A DNA stretch of 64,000 nt from Escallonia rubra (GCA_033065855.1 JAVXUO010002897.1:1-64000); one strand, 5' to 3'. Counted from the stretch's first letter, positions 1 through 11,243 are shown. Translations and numbers: made by a program. Notes: generated from the sequence alone by a model not told the origin.

Positions 1-930
1 AAGCCATTCCGAAGCCGGTAGCAATTTTTTGCCGAACGAAACTTTTAAGCGCTCGATCCGGACACCGGTTCGGGATTTTTTGACGCAAAATCCCTAAAAT
101 GCTTTTTAGATCAAGGATGGACTCAGCAACCTTAGAATAGCGTCTTAAAGCACTTTTGAGATTTTTCCCGATGCCAGGGGCATTTTCGTAATTCGCCGCC
201 CGACAGGGGTATTTTCGTAATTTTACCCTTTTCAACTTTTTCGAATGTCTGCTCAGTCCGTAAATGTAACCCAACCCTAGCGAAGGCGGGAAGTTCCATT
301 CCCCACGAATTCGGGCCATTCCGAAGCCGGTAGCAATTTTTTGCCTATGAAACTTTTAAGCGCTCGATCCGGACACCGGTTCGGGATTTTTTGACGCAAA
401 ATCCCTAAAATGCTTTTTAGATCAAGGATGGACTCAGCAACCTTAGAATAGCGTCTTAAAGCACTTTTGAGATTTTTCCCGATGCCAGGGGCATTTTCGT
501 AATTCGCCGCCCGAGAGGGGGATTTTCGTAATTTTTGGCGGTCAACTTTTTCGAACGACTTTTCAGTCCGTAAATGTAAGCACAACCCTAGAAGGCGGGA
601 AGTTCCATTCCCCACGAATTCGGGCCATTCCGAAGCCGGTAGCAATTTTTTGCCTATGAAACTTTTAAGCGCTCGATCCGGACACCGGTTCGGGATTTTT
701 TGACGAAGAGTCCCTAAAATGCTTTCTAGATCAAGGATGGACTCAGCAACCTTAGAATAGCGTCTTAAAGCACTTTTGAGATTTTTCCCGATGCCAGGGG
801 CATTTTGGTAATTCGCCGAGAGGGGTATTTTCGTAATTTTAGGCTGTCAACTTTTTCGAACGTCTTTCCAGTCCGTAAATGTAAGCAAACCCTAGCGAAG
901 GCGGCTAGGGTTACTAAGCGTTCGGAGTCG
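1..930. repeat. Left terminal tandem-repeat array of the MULE (~309-bp unit)
   Basis: Three near-identical copies, the first cut by the window edge, recur at a period of about 308-310 bp; the landmark GAAGCCGGTAGCAATTTTTT falls near 12, 323 and 631. The array is the reverse complement of the one at 7640-8935, so it acts as a repeat-built terminal inverted repeat. The open frame on the - strand at 277-645 is a by-product of a repeat with few stops and is not called as a gene. Confidence 0.9.
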
Positions 931-1084
931 TGGGAAGTGAGGAATGGTTTTCATACATTAAAGTAATGATTTAATGACTACTGTTATTGCGTTGGTAAGC
1001 TAGGTTAACGATTCAGTTACAGTTTTGGAATGTAAATATTATGGACGCTAAGTTAATTTACGATTATATTTTGTTTTTACAGAT

Positions 1085-4023
1085 ATGGATTTCAACCCTG
1101 GACCTAATGATACATCAATCCTATACGATGACGATGACCACGTCGCGAGGCACGTATTTAACGGTGTCGATAGGGGTGTTTTGGAAACATGTCAAAGCAC
1201 AAGTGGCCATTCCGAGTGGGTACTGAACGATGAACAAATAGAACTACTACACAATCAAAATTTGACGGTGTTCACCGATTGCGGGATTTGGTCTCGGCAC
1301 GACGATTGCCTTATATCCGCTCTAGTTGAACGATGGAGGGGCGAGACGAACTCATTTCACTTCCGGTTTGGTGAAATGACTATTACATTAGAGGACGTCG
1401 GATTTATACTTGGAATCCCATGTCACGGTAGACCGATTACTTCGAATAAAACGTCTGCTTCCATCGCAAAGATGGCTAGGCAGTATTTTCCGGGAATTCC
1501 GAGGGAAGCTCTTTCAACCAACGGCATAAAACTTAAATGGCTGAGAGAGCAGTACGGCGAGCTACCGGATGAATACACTCCTCATGATTTTTCGGTGTAT
1601 ACGAAGGCATTCCTTTTGTATATTATTGGATCTATATTACTTCCGACGCAAAAGAAAAACACGGTGCATCCGAAGTATATGGTGTTCTTGGAGGATCTTG
1701 AGGAGGTATACTCCTATTCGTGGGGTTCAGCTGTCCTTGCGCACCTATATCGAGCATTGCACAAAGCTACGAGAAAGGGTGCCAAGTCTATTTCCGCCTG
1801 CATCACTCTGTTACAGGTTTGAGCATTTATATTCTTCGTTGACGTGTCAATATATTCGTGATTAATAACTAATTCCATATTATGTTTGCATTCACAGGTT
1901 TGGTCTTACGAGAGGCTACCCACGGGTCGTCCACACCCCGTAGCTGATTCAGACGAGACGTGGCCTAGGGTGTGGGCCTGGGGGCCTAGGCCCAAACGGA
2001 CTAAACGGGTAGACCCTCACCACAATCTAACGTTCTATCGGGGGGAACTAGATATGATGGATGCATACCAGGTGACGTGGCAGCCCTATGGGAATGTGAT
2101 GCATCTGTTGGATGAGACGTGTTGGCAACTGCCGGTGTCGTACGTGCTGGCTGGTTTGGTTCGGGTGCCACTTATTCATTTTGAAGTATGTGAGTTTCAG
2201 ATGCCCGATCGAGCTATGAGACAAGCTGGCTGTCTACAAGGGATACCAAAACCCGCTGTAGACATGAGGCCGTACAGGAGCGGTCGAGGTCCGAATTTTG
2301 AGGTGCCTGATGCCTTGAATTTGCTGACCGACGAGGTGCAACAGTGGAATACTTGGCAAGAAACGTATGGTAGCCTCGTATCGCTCAAGGACGACGGCAC
2401 CAGTACTGAGGATTACCTGCGATGGTTTCTCAAGGTGACGCGCACGAGGGTGAATCGCCCTTCCCAAGTGAGGAAGACATCGTACGCGCCACGTGAGGTC
2501 TATGACCAGTTCTGGGCATTGAGCATTGTAAGTCAACTCTAGTGTTGTTTCAATGTTTAATTTTGCACATTCCCGACCATGCCTGAAATGATGACGGTGA
2601 TTTTTTATGCATTTTTTTTAGGTTGACCAAGGCACTAAGGTGTTCAAGCAGCTTGAGCAGTTTGACTGGTATGTCGCGCATGCGCCTGACAGTCTCAAGA
2701 GCGACGTTGAGAGGTACAAGACTGATCTTCACAACTTTAGTCTTGCGTACCGGGGTTACCAAGGGGAGCCGTCTAGTGGCTTGCCTCCCGACGCGTACGG
2801 CTCTCAGCCCCAGCCCCAGAGTCAGGTGTGGGAGCCGTCTAGTGGCTTGCCTCCTGACGCGTACGGCTCTCAGCCCGAGAGTCAGGTGTGGGAGCCGTCT
2901 AGTGGCTTGCCTCCTGACGCGTACGGGTTTCAGCCCCAGAGTCAGGTGTGGGAGCCGTTTAGTCGCTTGCCTCCTGACACGTACGACTTTGTGCCCCAGA
3001 GTGAATTCTGGGAGCCGTCTAGTCGCTTGCCTCCTGACACGTACGGCTCTCAGCGCCAGAGTCAGGTGACCCAAGTAGGAATCCAGGCCTCGCGCCCAAG
3101 CAACCGGTCGGATAAAGGACAAGCGACAAAGCCATTGAGGCGATGGAAGCGGGATTGGATCGACCGGCACTACTTCGGGCCTGAGCCTGTCGATTCAATA
3201 GACTTTCCTCTTCGAACATTGCTACGTCACACGGATGTGAGAATGTTGGCACCGGAGACAGATATTTCAAATTTTGTCATGAACGCTTATATAGATCTGC
3301 TCCGGATTAGAGAGCTACGTTATAACAAGTGCGAACATTTGAAGCTTAACATGTATCCCACTTATCTTGTCCCATTAATGGTGACCAGCATGAGGGAGTT
3401 CACAGAATCGAGGAGGCGAGGGGCAGGCATGGGTAAGTGGAAACCATCTGGAAACTTGTTAGCCCTGTTGACCGCAGACTATCAATGTCACGCTGCTCAT
3501 GCGAACCTTGTCATGATACCTTGCCATCATGAACACCACTGGTTCCTATTAGTTCTCTATCCAGCGAACAGAGCGGTCAAAATATACGATAGCCTACGGG
3601 AGGACTCTCCTTTCGGTCGCTGGCACAGATATACAGCGAGTACATCACTGCAGTGGTTAGTTTTTATCGGTTGACCTTGGCTCATAGTATATTCTTATTG
3701 TAACATATATTGATGACCTTTTTTATTGTTGGATGCAGACTACTATCTTCTCGCTAGCGTGCCGAGATTATTCGGGGGAATCCATCACCAGGAATTCGAC
3801 GGTAGATCCTTGGACGGTCGAGACGATACAGGACCGACCAAAGCAATATAACAGTCACGATTGCGGGATTTACGTCCTCAAGTACATGGACTACATTGCT
3901 CGGTCGGAGGTGCTCGAATATAAATGGTGGACTAGGAAGGCTGCCTTGACGTTTAGGTATAGGATAGCCTGGGAGCTGAAAAAGAATGAAGCTAGATGCC
4001 TTCATTACCATTATCCTAACTAG
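1085..4023 (+). CDS. Transposon-borne PMD-ULP1 fusion protein, four exons
   Basis: Exons 1085-1816, 1898-2527, 2622-3659 and 3739-4023 join in phase 0 through introns of 81, 94 and 79 bp, all GT-AG, giving 894 residues with no internal stop. Residues ~50-450 match the plant mobile domain (PMD) of MAIN/MAIL1-like and 'PP7 long form homolog' proteins: a TDCGIWSRHD start, then FGEMTITLEDVGFILGIP. Residues ~503-604 are a Pro/Ser/Gln linker of five ~20-residue repeats. Residues ~640-894 are a C48 (ULP1/SENP) cysteine protease: His760 in HHWFLLVLYP, Asp777 in KIYDSL, Gln836 and Cys842 in QYNSHDCG, so the catalytic set is complete. The ATG at 1085 opens the longest frame. It lies head-to-head with the left array, which may supply the promoter, and converges on the transposase. 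Expected role: nuclear deSUMOylase-like protease; the part played by PMD in the element is inference. Confidence 0.85.
2766..3071 (+). repeat. Exonic minisatellite, five 60-66 bp units in the PMD-ULP1 linker
   Basis: Units begin at 2766, 2832, 2892, 2952 and 3012. The first is 66 bp and the rest 60 bp, all multiples of three, so the frame is kept. Each encodes about 20 residues of the form EPSSGLPPDAYGSQ followed by PQSQVW. The later copies have drifted (SR for SG, DTY for DAY). The array forms a flexible spacer between the mobile domain and the protease. Confidence 0.95.
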
Positions 4024-4760
4024 AGCGGCTAAGGTGCAATGAGCAAAGAACCCCTGAAAAAAATGTACATAATTTTTTTATTGTTGCTATGAATTTGGCG
4101 ATACAGTGTGCACGAATATTAATACATTATAGGATTTTCAAAAAAATTATTTGTCTCAATTTTCGCCAAAATTCATATATATGGCCTACTAGCGTGCCTG
4201 AGGTGCAATGAGCAAAAAAGAAATGACAAAAAAAATTACGAGATTTTTCGGAAGCTATGAATTGGGCGATAAATTGTGGGCGAATAGGCCTTTCATAGGA
4301 AAACTCAAAAAATAATGTGTCTCGTATTATGCCGAAATTCTTACGAATGGGCTAACTAGCGTGCCTGAGGTGCATGAACAAAAAAAAAGTGACAAAAAAA
4401 ATTACAAGATTTTTTGGAAGCTATGAATGGGGCCCTAAAGTGTGCCCGAATAGGCATTTCATAGGAAAACCCAAAAAATAACGTGTCTCCATATTCGCCG
4501 AAATTCTTACGAATGGGCTAACAAGCGTGCCTAAGGTGCAATGAGCGAAAAAAAAGTGACAAAAAAAATTACAAGATTTTTTGGAAGCTATGAATGGGGC
4601 CCTAAAGTGTGCCCGAATAGGCATTTCATAGGAAAACCCAAAAAATAACGTGTCTCCATATTCGCCGAAATTCTTACGAATGGGCTAACTAGCGTGCCTG
4701 AGGTGCAATGAATAAAAAAATTTACAAGATTGTTCGGAAGTATTGACGGCGCGAATAGGC
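4024..4760. repeat. ~165-bp tandem repeat between the convergent MULE genes
   Basis: Copies start near 4024 (partial), 4191, 4361, 4525 and 4691 (short), marked by GCGTGCCTGAGGTGCAATGA and a following poly-A stretch. The 4361 and 4525 copies are almost identical over their second halves. No coding potential is visible. It occupies the shared 3' space of the two genes and may contain their polyadenylation signals. Confidence 0.9.
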
Positions 4761-4870
4761 CCTTCCCAAAATATCAATAATCCACAAAACCAAATCACAA
4801 TTAAAGATTCAACAAACCAAATCACAAATTTATGCTCATTATAAAAGTTATTCGTTATACAACTGAAACA

Positions 4871-7176
4871 TTAACCCCAAAAGTCTTCATCATCATCGTC
4901 CTCCTCGACCATACTGCCAGGTTCGAGACCTAACACTTTATAATGGTTTCTCTTGTCATGATCAGTCATCTTATTACACAACGCACACTTTCGCAATTTT
5001 TTTTGACCCGTTGGTTTTTCAATCGGATTCTTCATGCGTATTTCTCGTTTTCGCCCTTTTGTTTGTGCAATAATTGGATCAAAAATGTCGTCCTCCTCAC
5101 CTTGCATGCTAGTGCCGTCAATGACTGGCTGTTTGCCTCGATTGAATCTACCGGCTGGAGTCGTCCGAGTAGTCGGAGTGTCCTGTATTTCTGGATCAGC
5201 CATCCTAAACTCCACATGCTTAGCCTTATCCCGTGCGGCTGCTTCAACCTGATACCTGTACCCATCAAATGTTGACGCTGCATCCATTGATAAACCGTGC
5301 ATGATGTTACAAAGGTGATTATATCGCAGCGCCTCAGATTGCTCGAAATCAACTGAAACATTGGGCACGTAAGGAATGTGACCGTGGACTCTATTGGCTT
5401 CCTTCGTCCACCGGGCCAAGATATACTGTAGAGGGATTTCACGAGCATTCTTGGAGCTCAAAACCCTCAACACGTGTCGACAAAGTATACCTTTATGCTC
5501 AAACAATTGACAGTTGCAATTTACCAACCCGGTGTCCATACATTTAGCCACGGTAAAATGTCTTCTGTTCCTCGGAGCCGACGAAGAGCACGGATTCGGG
5601 AAATTCGTCACATTTGTCAAAGCATAAACCTTGAGCTCCCTGGTGGACTACTCGTGCAACTTTGTCATGCCATATTGATTCGACTTTAGTAGTTCATTCT
5701 GAAACTGTCTAAACATTTCCTTGGTATAGACTTGAGCCGCATGAACCTCCAAAGGTGAAAAGAGTAGTATGGCTCTTTCCCTGTAAACTGTAGCCGCGTC
5801 GGCTTCTCTCTCACGGTACAATTGCCTATCAACGGCTTTCTGCATCTCTAGTACGAACTCCACTATACTGGCGGAGTGGCCTACGTACCCATCAAAGACT
5901 GAATTCATAGCTTCGCTTCTCGAGGTCGTAGTCATTCCGGCTGCAAAAAACTTCTTGGTGTAGGCACCGACCCACTGTGTCTTCATCGCATACAACGATT
6001 TTAACCAGACATGATTGTGCAAACCGTAGTCATCCATTAACGTGGCCCACCTCTCCTCGAACACGTCTACCGTCAACGATTTCTTCACACATGTATTAAA
6101 GTCAGTCTTGAATTCCGGATGGGTTGCATATACATTGTGAAGCCGTTCGGGATATTTGTTGCTTATGTGCCACGTGCACAGGCCATGGTGAGTATCTGGA
6201 AGGACCTTAGCGATTGCATTTTTCATTGCCAGATCTTGGTCGGTGATGATGGTCTTTGGAGGAATATGATACATTGCTTGAAGCCACGTTTCAAATAACC
6301 ACGTAAATGACTCCTCCGTCTCATCCCTAAGCAGGGCAAAGCCAAACGAGATTGACTGATAGTGGTGGTTCACCCCGGTGAACGGAGCAAAAGGCATAGA
6401 GTACTTATTGGTGCGGTATGTGGTGTCAAACGTCACAACATCCCCAAAATTTTGGTAAGCAGCTCTACAACGGGGGTCCGCCCAAAATATAGTACTAATG
6501 CGGTTCTCGTCATCCAGTTGGAGACTGTAGAAAAATCCAGAATTCTCACTCTGAAGGCACCTGAAGAGATCAAGTGTAGCTTGAGAATCACTCCTACCGA
6601 AAGACTCTCTCTTCTGAGCACGAAGTTCATTTCGAAGGTCTACTTCGTTGAAACTCAACCTGTCAATCCCCCCAGCCTGGCTTGAGAAAACCCCATCATC
6701 TTAGAAGGTGGAATTTTAGCCCCGGCCATTGTAAAAATCAGTTGTCTGTGTGCCGCGCTAATTTCTCGGTGTTGATGAATTTGACCAATCTTACTAGGGG
6801 TCATCAACTGATGATTATGGTTCAAATCCACTCCCGTCACAACCCAATGGTTTTCATTTTTCCGGTGTACTGCATACACATGGGCCTTGCAGCCGGTACC
6901 CGGAAATGTGTCGCGTTTTCTTTGTCTTGTTGTCCCTTCGTCACTGATCCGAACGACCGGGGGTACATGCGGTGCTCCTCTATGACACTCAAATAGTCTT
7001 CCACAAATTTGATATGTATTCACCCGTTTTCTAGTCGTCTTAGTTCTAATACCGAAACCTATCGTTTTCGAATATGCTCTATAGTATGCTTCAACTTCGT
7101 CCAGTGTTTGAAAAACTTGACCCAAGTAAGGTGGATCAGAACCTTCACAAAAATTATTTCCTCCAGTTGCATCCAT
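4871..7176 (-). pseudogene. FAR1/FHY3-like MULE transposase with two lesions
   Basis: Reads from 7176 down to 4871 in three adjoining pieces. Piece 1 (7176-6655) starts MDATGGNNF and holds the FAR1/WRKY-GCM1-type DNA-binding fold (zinc ligands around CGRLFECHRG, GTGCKAHVYAV and LNHNHQL). Piece 2 (6658-5648) is the MULE transposase core: acidic residues in VVTFDTTYRT and IITDQDLAMKN and a Glu in RSEAMNSVF fit the DDE triad. Piece 3 (5620-4871) has the SWIM zinc finger (CNCQLFEHKGILCRHVL), a zinc knuckle (CALCNKMTDHDKRNH) and an acidic tail. Pieces 1 and 2 are out of frame at a six-base C run on the + strand (6668-6673); pieces 2 and 3 share a frame but are separated by one TAG at 5648-5650. 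A sequencing slip in the homopolymer is possible, the in-frame stop less so. The protein would bind the element ends and catalyse cut-and-paste transposition. Confidence 0.88.
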
Positions 7177-7269
7177 ATTTATACTGAAATCTAAAAAATA
7201 AAAATTATATCATTCTCAACAAGTCAAATAATTAAGTAAAAGAAGAATAAAAATTATTTCAACGTAATT

Positions 7270-8935
7270 CAGTTACAGATTTGTATAATGTAAAATTACC
7301 AAAATAGCCCCCGATGAGCGGCAAATTACCGAAATGCCCCCGGGGGTTCATTATCACCCTAACGCCCCAAATCAGCTTCAAAACAACCTTTCAGGTGCAT
7401 TGCTTACATTTCTGGACTAAGCAGTCATTTGAAAAACTGAAAGGGGCAAAATAACGAAAATACCCTCTCGGGATGCGAATTACCAAAATGCCCCCTGGCA
7501 TCAGAAAATCTGAATAGTTTTTTGAAACGACTTTTAAGCACACATCTCATCACAACGTTAAAATAACTTTGCGGGTGTCTCACACCCTTTCCTGAACTAA
7601 AAGTCATTCGGAAAATTTGTATAATGTAAAATAAGGAAAATAGCCCCCGATGAGCGGCAAATTACCGAAATGGCCCAGGGTTCATTTATGGACTGAGCAG
7701 TCATTCGAAAAAGTTGAAAGGGGAAAAATTACGAAAATACCCCTGTCGGGCGGCGAATTACGAAGATGCCCCTGGCATCGGGAAAAATCTCAAAAGTGCT
7801 TTAAGACGCTATTCTAAGGTTGCTGAGTCCATCCTTGATCTAAAAAGCATTTTAGGGATTTTGCGTCAAAAAATCCCGAACCGGTGTCCGGATCGAGCGC
7901 TTAAAAGTTTCGTTCGGCAAAAAATTGCTACCGGCTTCGGAATGGCCCGAATTCGTGGGGAATGGAACTTCCCGCCTTCGCTAGGGTTTGCTTACATTTA
8001 CGGACTGGAAAGACGTTCGAAAAAGTTGACAGCCTAAAATTACGAAAATACCCCTGTCGGGCGGCGAATTACGAAAATGCCCCTGGCATCGGGAAAAATC
8101 TCAAAAGTGCTTTAAGACGCTATTCTAAGGTTGCTGAGTCCATCCTTGATCTAAAAAGCATTTTAGGGATTTTGCGTCAAAAAATCCCGAACCGGTGTCC
8201 GGATCGAGCGCTTAAAAGTTTCGTTCGGCAAAAAATTGCTACCGGCTTCGGAATGGCCCGAATTCGTGGGGAATGGAACTTCCCGCCTTTGCTAGGGTTG
8301 GGTTACATTTATGGACTGAGCAGTCATTCGAAAAAGTTGAAAGGGGAAAAATTACGAAAATACCCCTGTCGGGCGGCGAATTACGAAAATGCCCCTGGCA
8401 TCGGGAAAAATCTCAAAAGTGCTTTAAGACGCTATTCTAAGGTTGCTGAGTCCATCCTTGATCTAAAAAGCATTTTAGGGATTTTGCGTCAAAAAATCCC
8501 GAACCGGTGTCCGGATCGAGCGCTTAAAAGTTTCATAGGCAAAAAATTGCTACCGGCTTCGGAATGGCCCGAATTCGTGGGGAATGGAACTTCCCGCCTT
8601 GGCTAGGGTTTGCTTACATTTACGGACTGACAGTCCTTTGAAAAAGGTGGAAAGGGTAAAATTACGAAAATACCCCTATCGGGCGGCGAATTACCAAAAT
8701 GCCCCCTGGCATCGGGAAAAATCTCAAAAGTGCTTTAAGACGCTATTCTAAGGTTCCTGAGTTCATCCTTGATCTAAAAAGCATTTTAGGGATTTTGCCC
8801 AAAAATCCCGAACCGGTGTCCGGATCGAGCGCTTAAAAGCCCGTTCGGCAAAAAATTGCTACCGGCTTCGGAATGGCCCGAATTCATGGGGAATGGAACT
8901 TTCCAACATCCTAGGGTTCTCAAAAAAGTTTCGCG
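7270..8935. repeat. Right terminal tandem-repeat array of the MULE
   Basis: Four ~310-bp copies carry the landmark TTGCTACCGGCTTCGG near 7925, 8235, 8547 and 8857, in the orientation opposite to the left array. A diverged inner zone (7270-7640) repeats ATAGCCCCCGATGAGCGGC twice and resembles degenerated units. The array begins about 100 bp upstream of the transposase start codon, so it may act as that gene's promoter region. Long open frames here (7714-8606 on the + strand) arise because the unit is near a multiple of three and stop-poor; they are not genes. Confidence 0.88.
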
Positions 8936-9480
8936 TGAAATCGCGCTAGCTTGATATTTTAAATTACACTGCGAAGTTACAAGGTTGCGCGTATCAGTTA
9001 ACCCCTTTCCAGTCTTTGGAAAAATCTTAAATTTTTACCTGATACAGATATTTTAAAAATAACTAGGGTCTCTTTTTTGCACTTTGGCAAAATCTAGCTC
9101 TAGCTATTTTTTATAAATTCGTGAAAAATCATAAATTTGACGGCCTAAAAAATCGCTATTTTCGAATCTTTCGAATGTAATACCCCGATTTGTAAAAACG
9201 CAATTTTGACGCCCTAAACACGAATTTAGGCTATGGTAAGAACAATTTAAGCGTAACAACAATTTAAATTAACATTGAATTATAAGAAAATTCAAAATAC
9301 TTACTTGTTTTGACTTGAAAAAAATGACGAAGAAATCCACCGATCTTCTTCTAGCGTAAAAATTTTTTCGCTCGTATTGTTGTGGAGATTATTTAGGTGA
9401 GATAGGGAGACTGATGAGAGTGTAAGAAATAAGTCGGGAGAAGAGGGTTTTTATAGACAGAAAAGTGAGCCGTGGGAGGG
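8936..9480. other. AT-rich flank beyond the MULE repeats, no gene seen
   Basis: After the last recognisable terminal unit the sequence is AT-rich with no convincing frame. The string TGTAATACCCC at 9177 resembles the start of a gypsy LTR but nothing downstream supports that. Part of this stretch could still belong to the MULE end. Confidence 0.5.
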
Positions 9481-9955
9481 GGGGGGGGCAACTAATGGTG
9501 TGACATTTGTCGAAAGGGGGGGTGGGGGTCTAGGGAAAGAATTGGACAAGTGGGGAATGGGGTGGGGGTCTGGGAAAATATTTGGACAAGTGGGGAGGGG
9601 GGTGGGGGCCTAGGGGGGGGGGAATAAACAAGTGGGGAGGGGGGTGGGGGCCTGGGGGGGGGGGAAATAAACAAGTGGGGAGGGGGAAGAGGGGTGGGGG
9701 CCAAGGGGAATTCGGGTGACTGACCCGAAGGGGGGGGGGGCAAGGGAGGGGGTGGGGACACGTGGGGGGGGGGGGGGAAGAGAGGTGGGGGCCACGGGGG
9801 AGGCTGGATAAAAAAAATAAATTGGAGGCAAACTGGACTAGGGGAGGGGCAGGCCAAAAAAAAAAAAAAAGGAGGGGCAGGCACCAAAAAAAAAAAAAAA
9901 GGAGGGGCAGGCAAAAAAAAAGGAAGAGGAAGCAAAAAAAACAAAAAAAAACGGG
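9480..9955. repeat. G-rich/purine low-complexity array
   Basis: Many runs of 4-12 G on the + strand, including imperfect repeats of AAACAAGTGGGGAGGGG about 45-60 bp apart, pass into GGAGGGGCAGGC units separated by A14-15 tracts at 9855-9955. The strand asymmetry is extreme and would favour G-quadruplexes. Proline-rich frames on the opposite strand are a consequence of composition. Confidence 0.9.
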
Positions 9956-9960
9956 GTAGC

Positions 9961-10147
9961 AGGCCAAAAAGGCCAAAATAATGGACGGTCACGATTGGCT
10001 TGGGCCAATCGCCTGACTGTCCAGCGATTGGGCCCAAGGCCAATCGCTTGACAGTCAGGCGATTGGCCTTGGGCCCAATCGCTGGACAGTCAGCCGATTG
10101 GCCCAAGCCAATCGCTGCCGTCCAATTTTTTTGGCCTTTTTGGCCCT
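9961..10147. repeat. ~185-bp near-perfect palindrome (foldback)
   Basis: The left arm (about 9961-10047) is the reverse complement of the right arm (about 10059-10147) with only a handful of differences and an ~11-base loop (TTGACAGTCAG). The arms themselves contain smaller palindromes built on GATTGGGCC and GGCCAATCGC. No terminal repeats of a named transposon family or clear target duplication were found. Transcription would give a long hairpin RNA. Confidence 0.92.
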
Positions 10148-10177
10148 TTTCCAATCGCGGCCGTCCATAATTCCATT

Positions 10178-10256
10178 GTTTTTTTTTTTTTTTTTTTTAT
10201 ACAATCGGTTGATTGTCATGCGATTCGGTGGGAAAATTTTTTTTTCCCACCGGTAG

Positions 10257-10288
<32 letters not shown>

Positions 10289-10366
10289 TAACAGCAACAA
10301 TAAAAAAAATTCCTTTCCTTTTTTTTTTTTTTTTTATGGAATTGGTTTCAAAAAAAAAAAAAAACA
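10178..10366. repeat. Simple repeats: poly-T, (TA)n and poly-A tracts
   Basis: Poly-T at about 10180-10198, a (TA)n run at about 10261-10289, poly-T near 10317-10335 and poly-A near 10350-10364. Nothing else is visible here. Confidence 0.9.
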
Positions 10367-11243
10367 ACAACAAGAATGCCTGCTATCTGTCACGCCAAGC
10401 CAACAACCGACACCTGCCATTGCTCACTGTCAGCACAAGGATATGCGTCCAACACCGGACAACCCAAGAACACATGTCCCCAGACCACCACGCCCCATGG
10501 GCAACTGGCGAGCTGATTTGCAAGCCTTCGCCTTTGCCGCCGCCGTATACCGCCTATGGTGAAGACGGAACTTCCCACCACCACCTCGTTGTTGTACACC
10601 ACCGGACTTAACAGCCACCGGTAATAAAACCTCTCATCCCTGACCAATCGTCCATCTCGCCACCTTCCCCCACTGCGGAACACCACCATCCAACCAACTC
10701 ATCGCCAGTCCTTGCGACCTCCACAAAATATCAATCACCCCAAAACAACCCAAGGCAGACTTCTAGCAGTCCCACAGAACCCTTCAACACCTTCCACCAC
10801 CGCAGTGAGACCCACCATCACCATCTCTGTTCCAATCAACCTTTCTGTAAATAAAAATTGGGGGAAAGGCATCAACTCGGAGGGGGGAAGGACAACCCTA
10901 GAAGAGAATAAAACCCTTTTGAACCAACCCACCCTCATCTCTAACCTGACGCTCACCAATCCACACGGAGATCCCACCAAACCAACCTCACACACCATTG
11001 CTGGTGGTATTTCGCCCACCAAAACCACGTTGAGAGACTCATCAGAACCCGCATGCCCCCAAAGCCACAGTTCCATTTCAGGCAGCAGTTCAGCCGACCA
11101 AACCACAAATAGCAATCCATCCCACCGTACACCACACTTTTCGTAAGCGCTCAACCCACAGCCCACAGGCACAGGTAGATCTCAGCAACAAGGAGTCCAC
11201 TGCATTAAAACACACGAAAATAAAATTAAATATATTTGCAATA
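10367..11243. other. Unassigned C-rich segment with a weak open frame
   Basis: A 144-codon frame at 10712-11146 (+) is rich in Thr, Ser, Pro and Asn and has no domain I recognise; it could be a worn LINE ORF1 linker or chance in C-rich sequence. I do not call it a gene. The outer LTR element starts directly after this segment. Confidence 0.3.

Larger units (their letters stand above)
1..8935. mobile_element. Large Mutator-like element (MULE) carrying a PMD-ULP1 gene and a FAR1-like transposase
   Basis: The unit is bounded by the same ~309-bp repeat in opposite orientations: reverse-complement copies at about 1-930, direct copies at about 7640-8935. Between them lie two convergent genes, a PMD-ULP1 fusion on the + strand and a FAR1/FHY3-related MULE transposase on the - strand, with a separate ~165-bp tandem repeat between their 3' ends. 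Long inverted ends plus a MULE transposase define the class; carriage of ULP1-like genes is known from the Kaonashi-type plant MULEs. The left terminus lies outside the window, so no target-site duplication can be read and the exact right end is uncertain. The transposase has two visible lesions, so this copy is probably not self-mobile, but the cargo gene looks intact and the repeats are well preserved, which suggests recent activity. Confidence 0.85.

Noticed and set aside
7714-8606. Long + strand frames across the right MULE array
   Set aside because: The frame is an effect of a ~309-bp repeat with few stops; the peptide simply repeats and has no domain.
9177-9200. TGTAATACCCC as a gypsy LTR start
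   Set aside because: No match to the LTR at 18757 beyond this string and no LTR end downstream.
9492-10154. Pro-rich - strand frame of 220 codons
   Set aside because: Entirely within the G-run array and palindrome; composition explains it.
10213-10562. YIYIYI-rich frames
   Set aside because: Translation of a (TA)n and poly-T tract.
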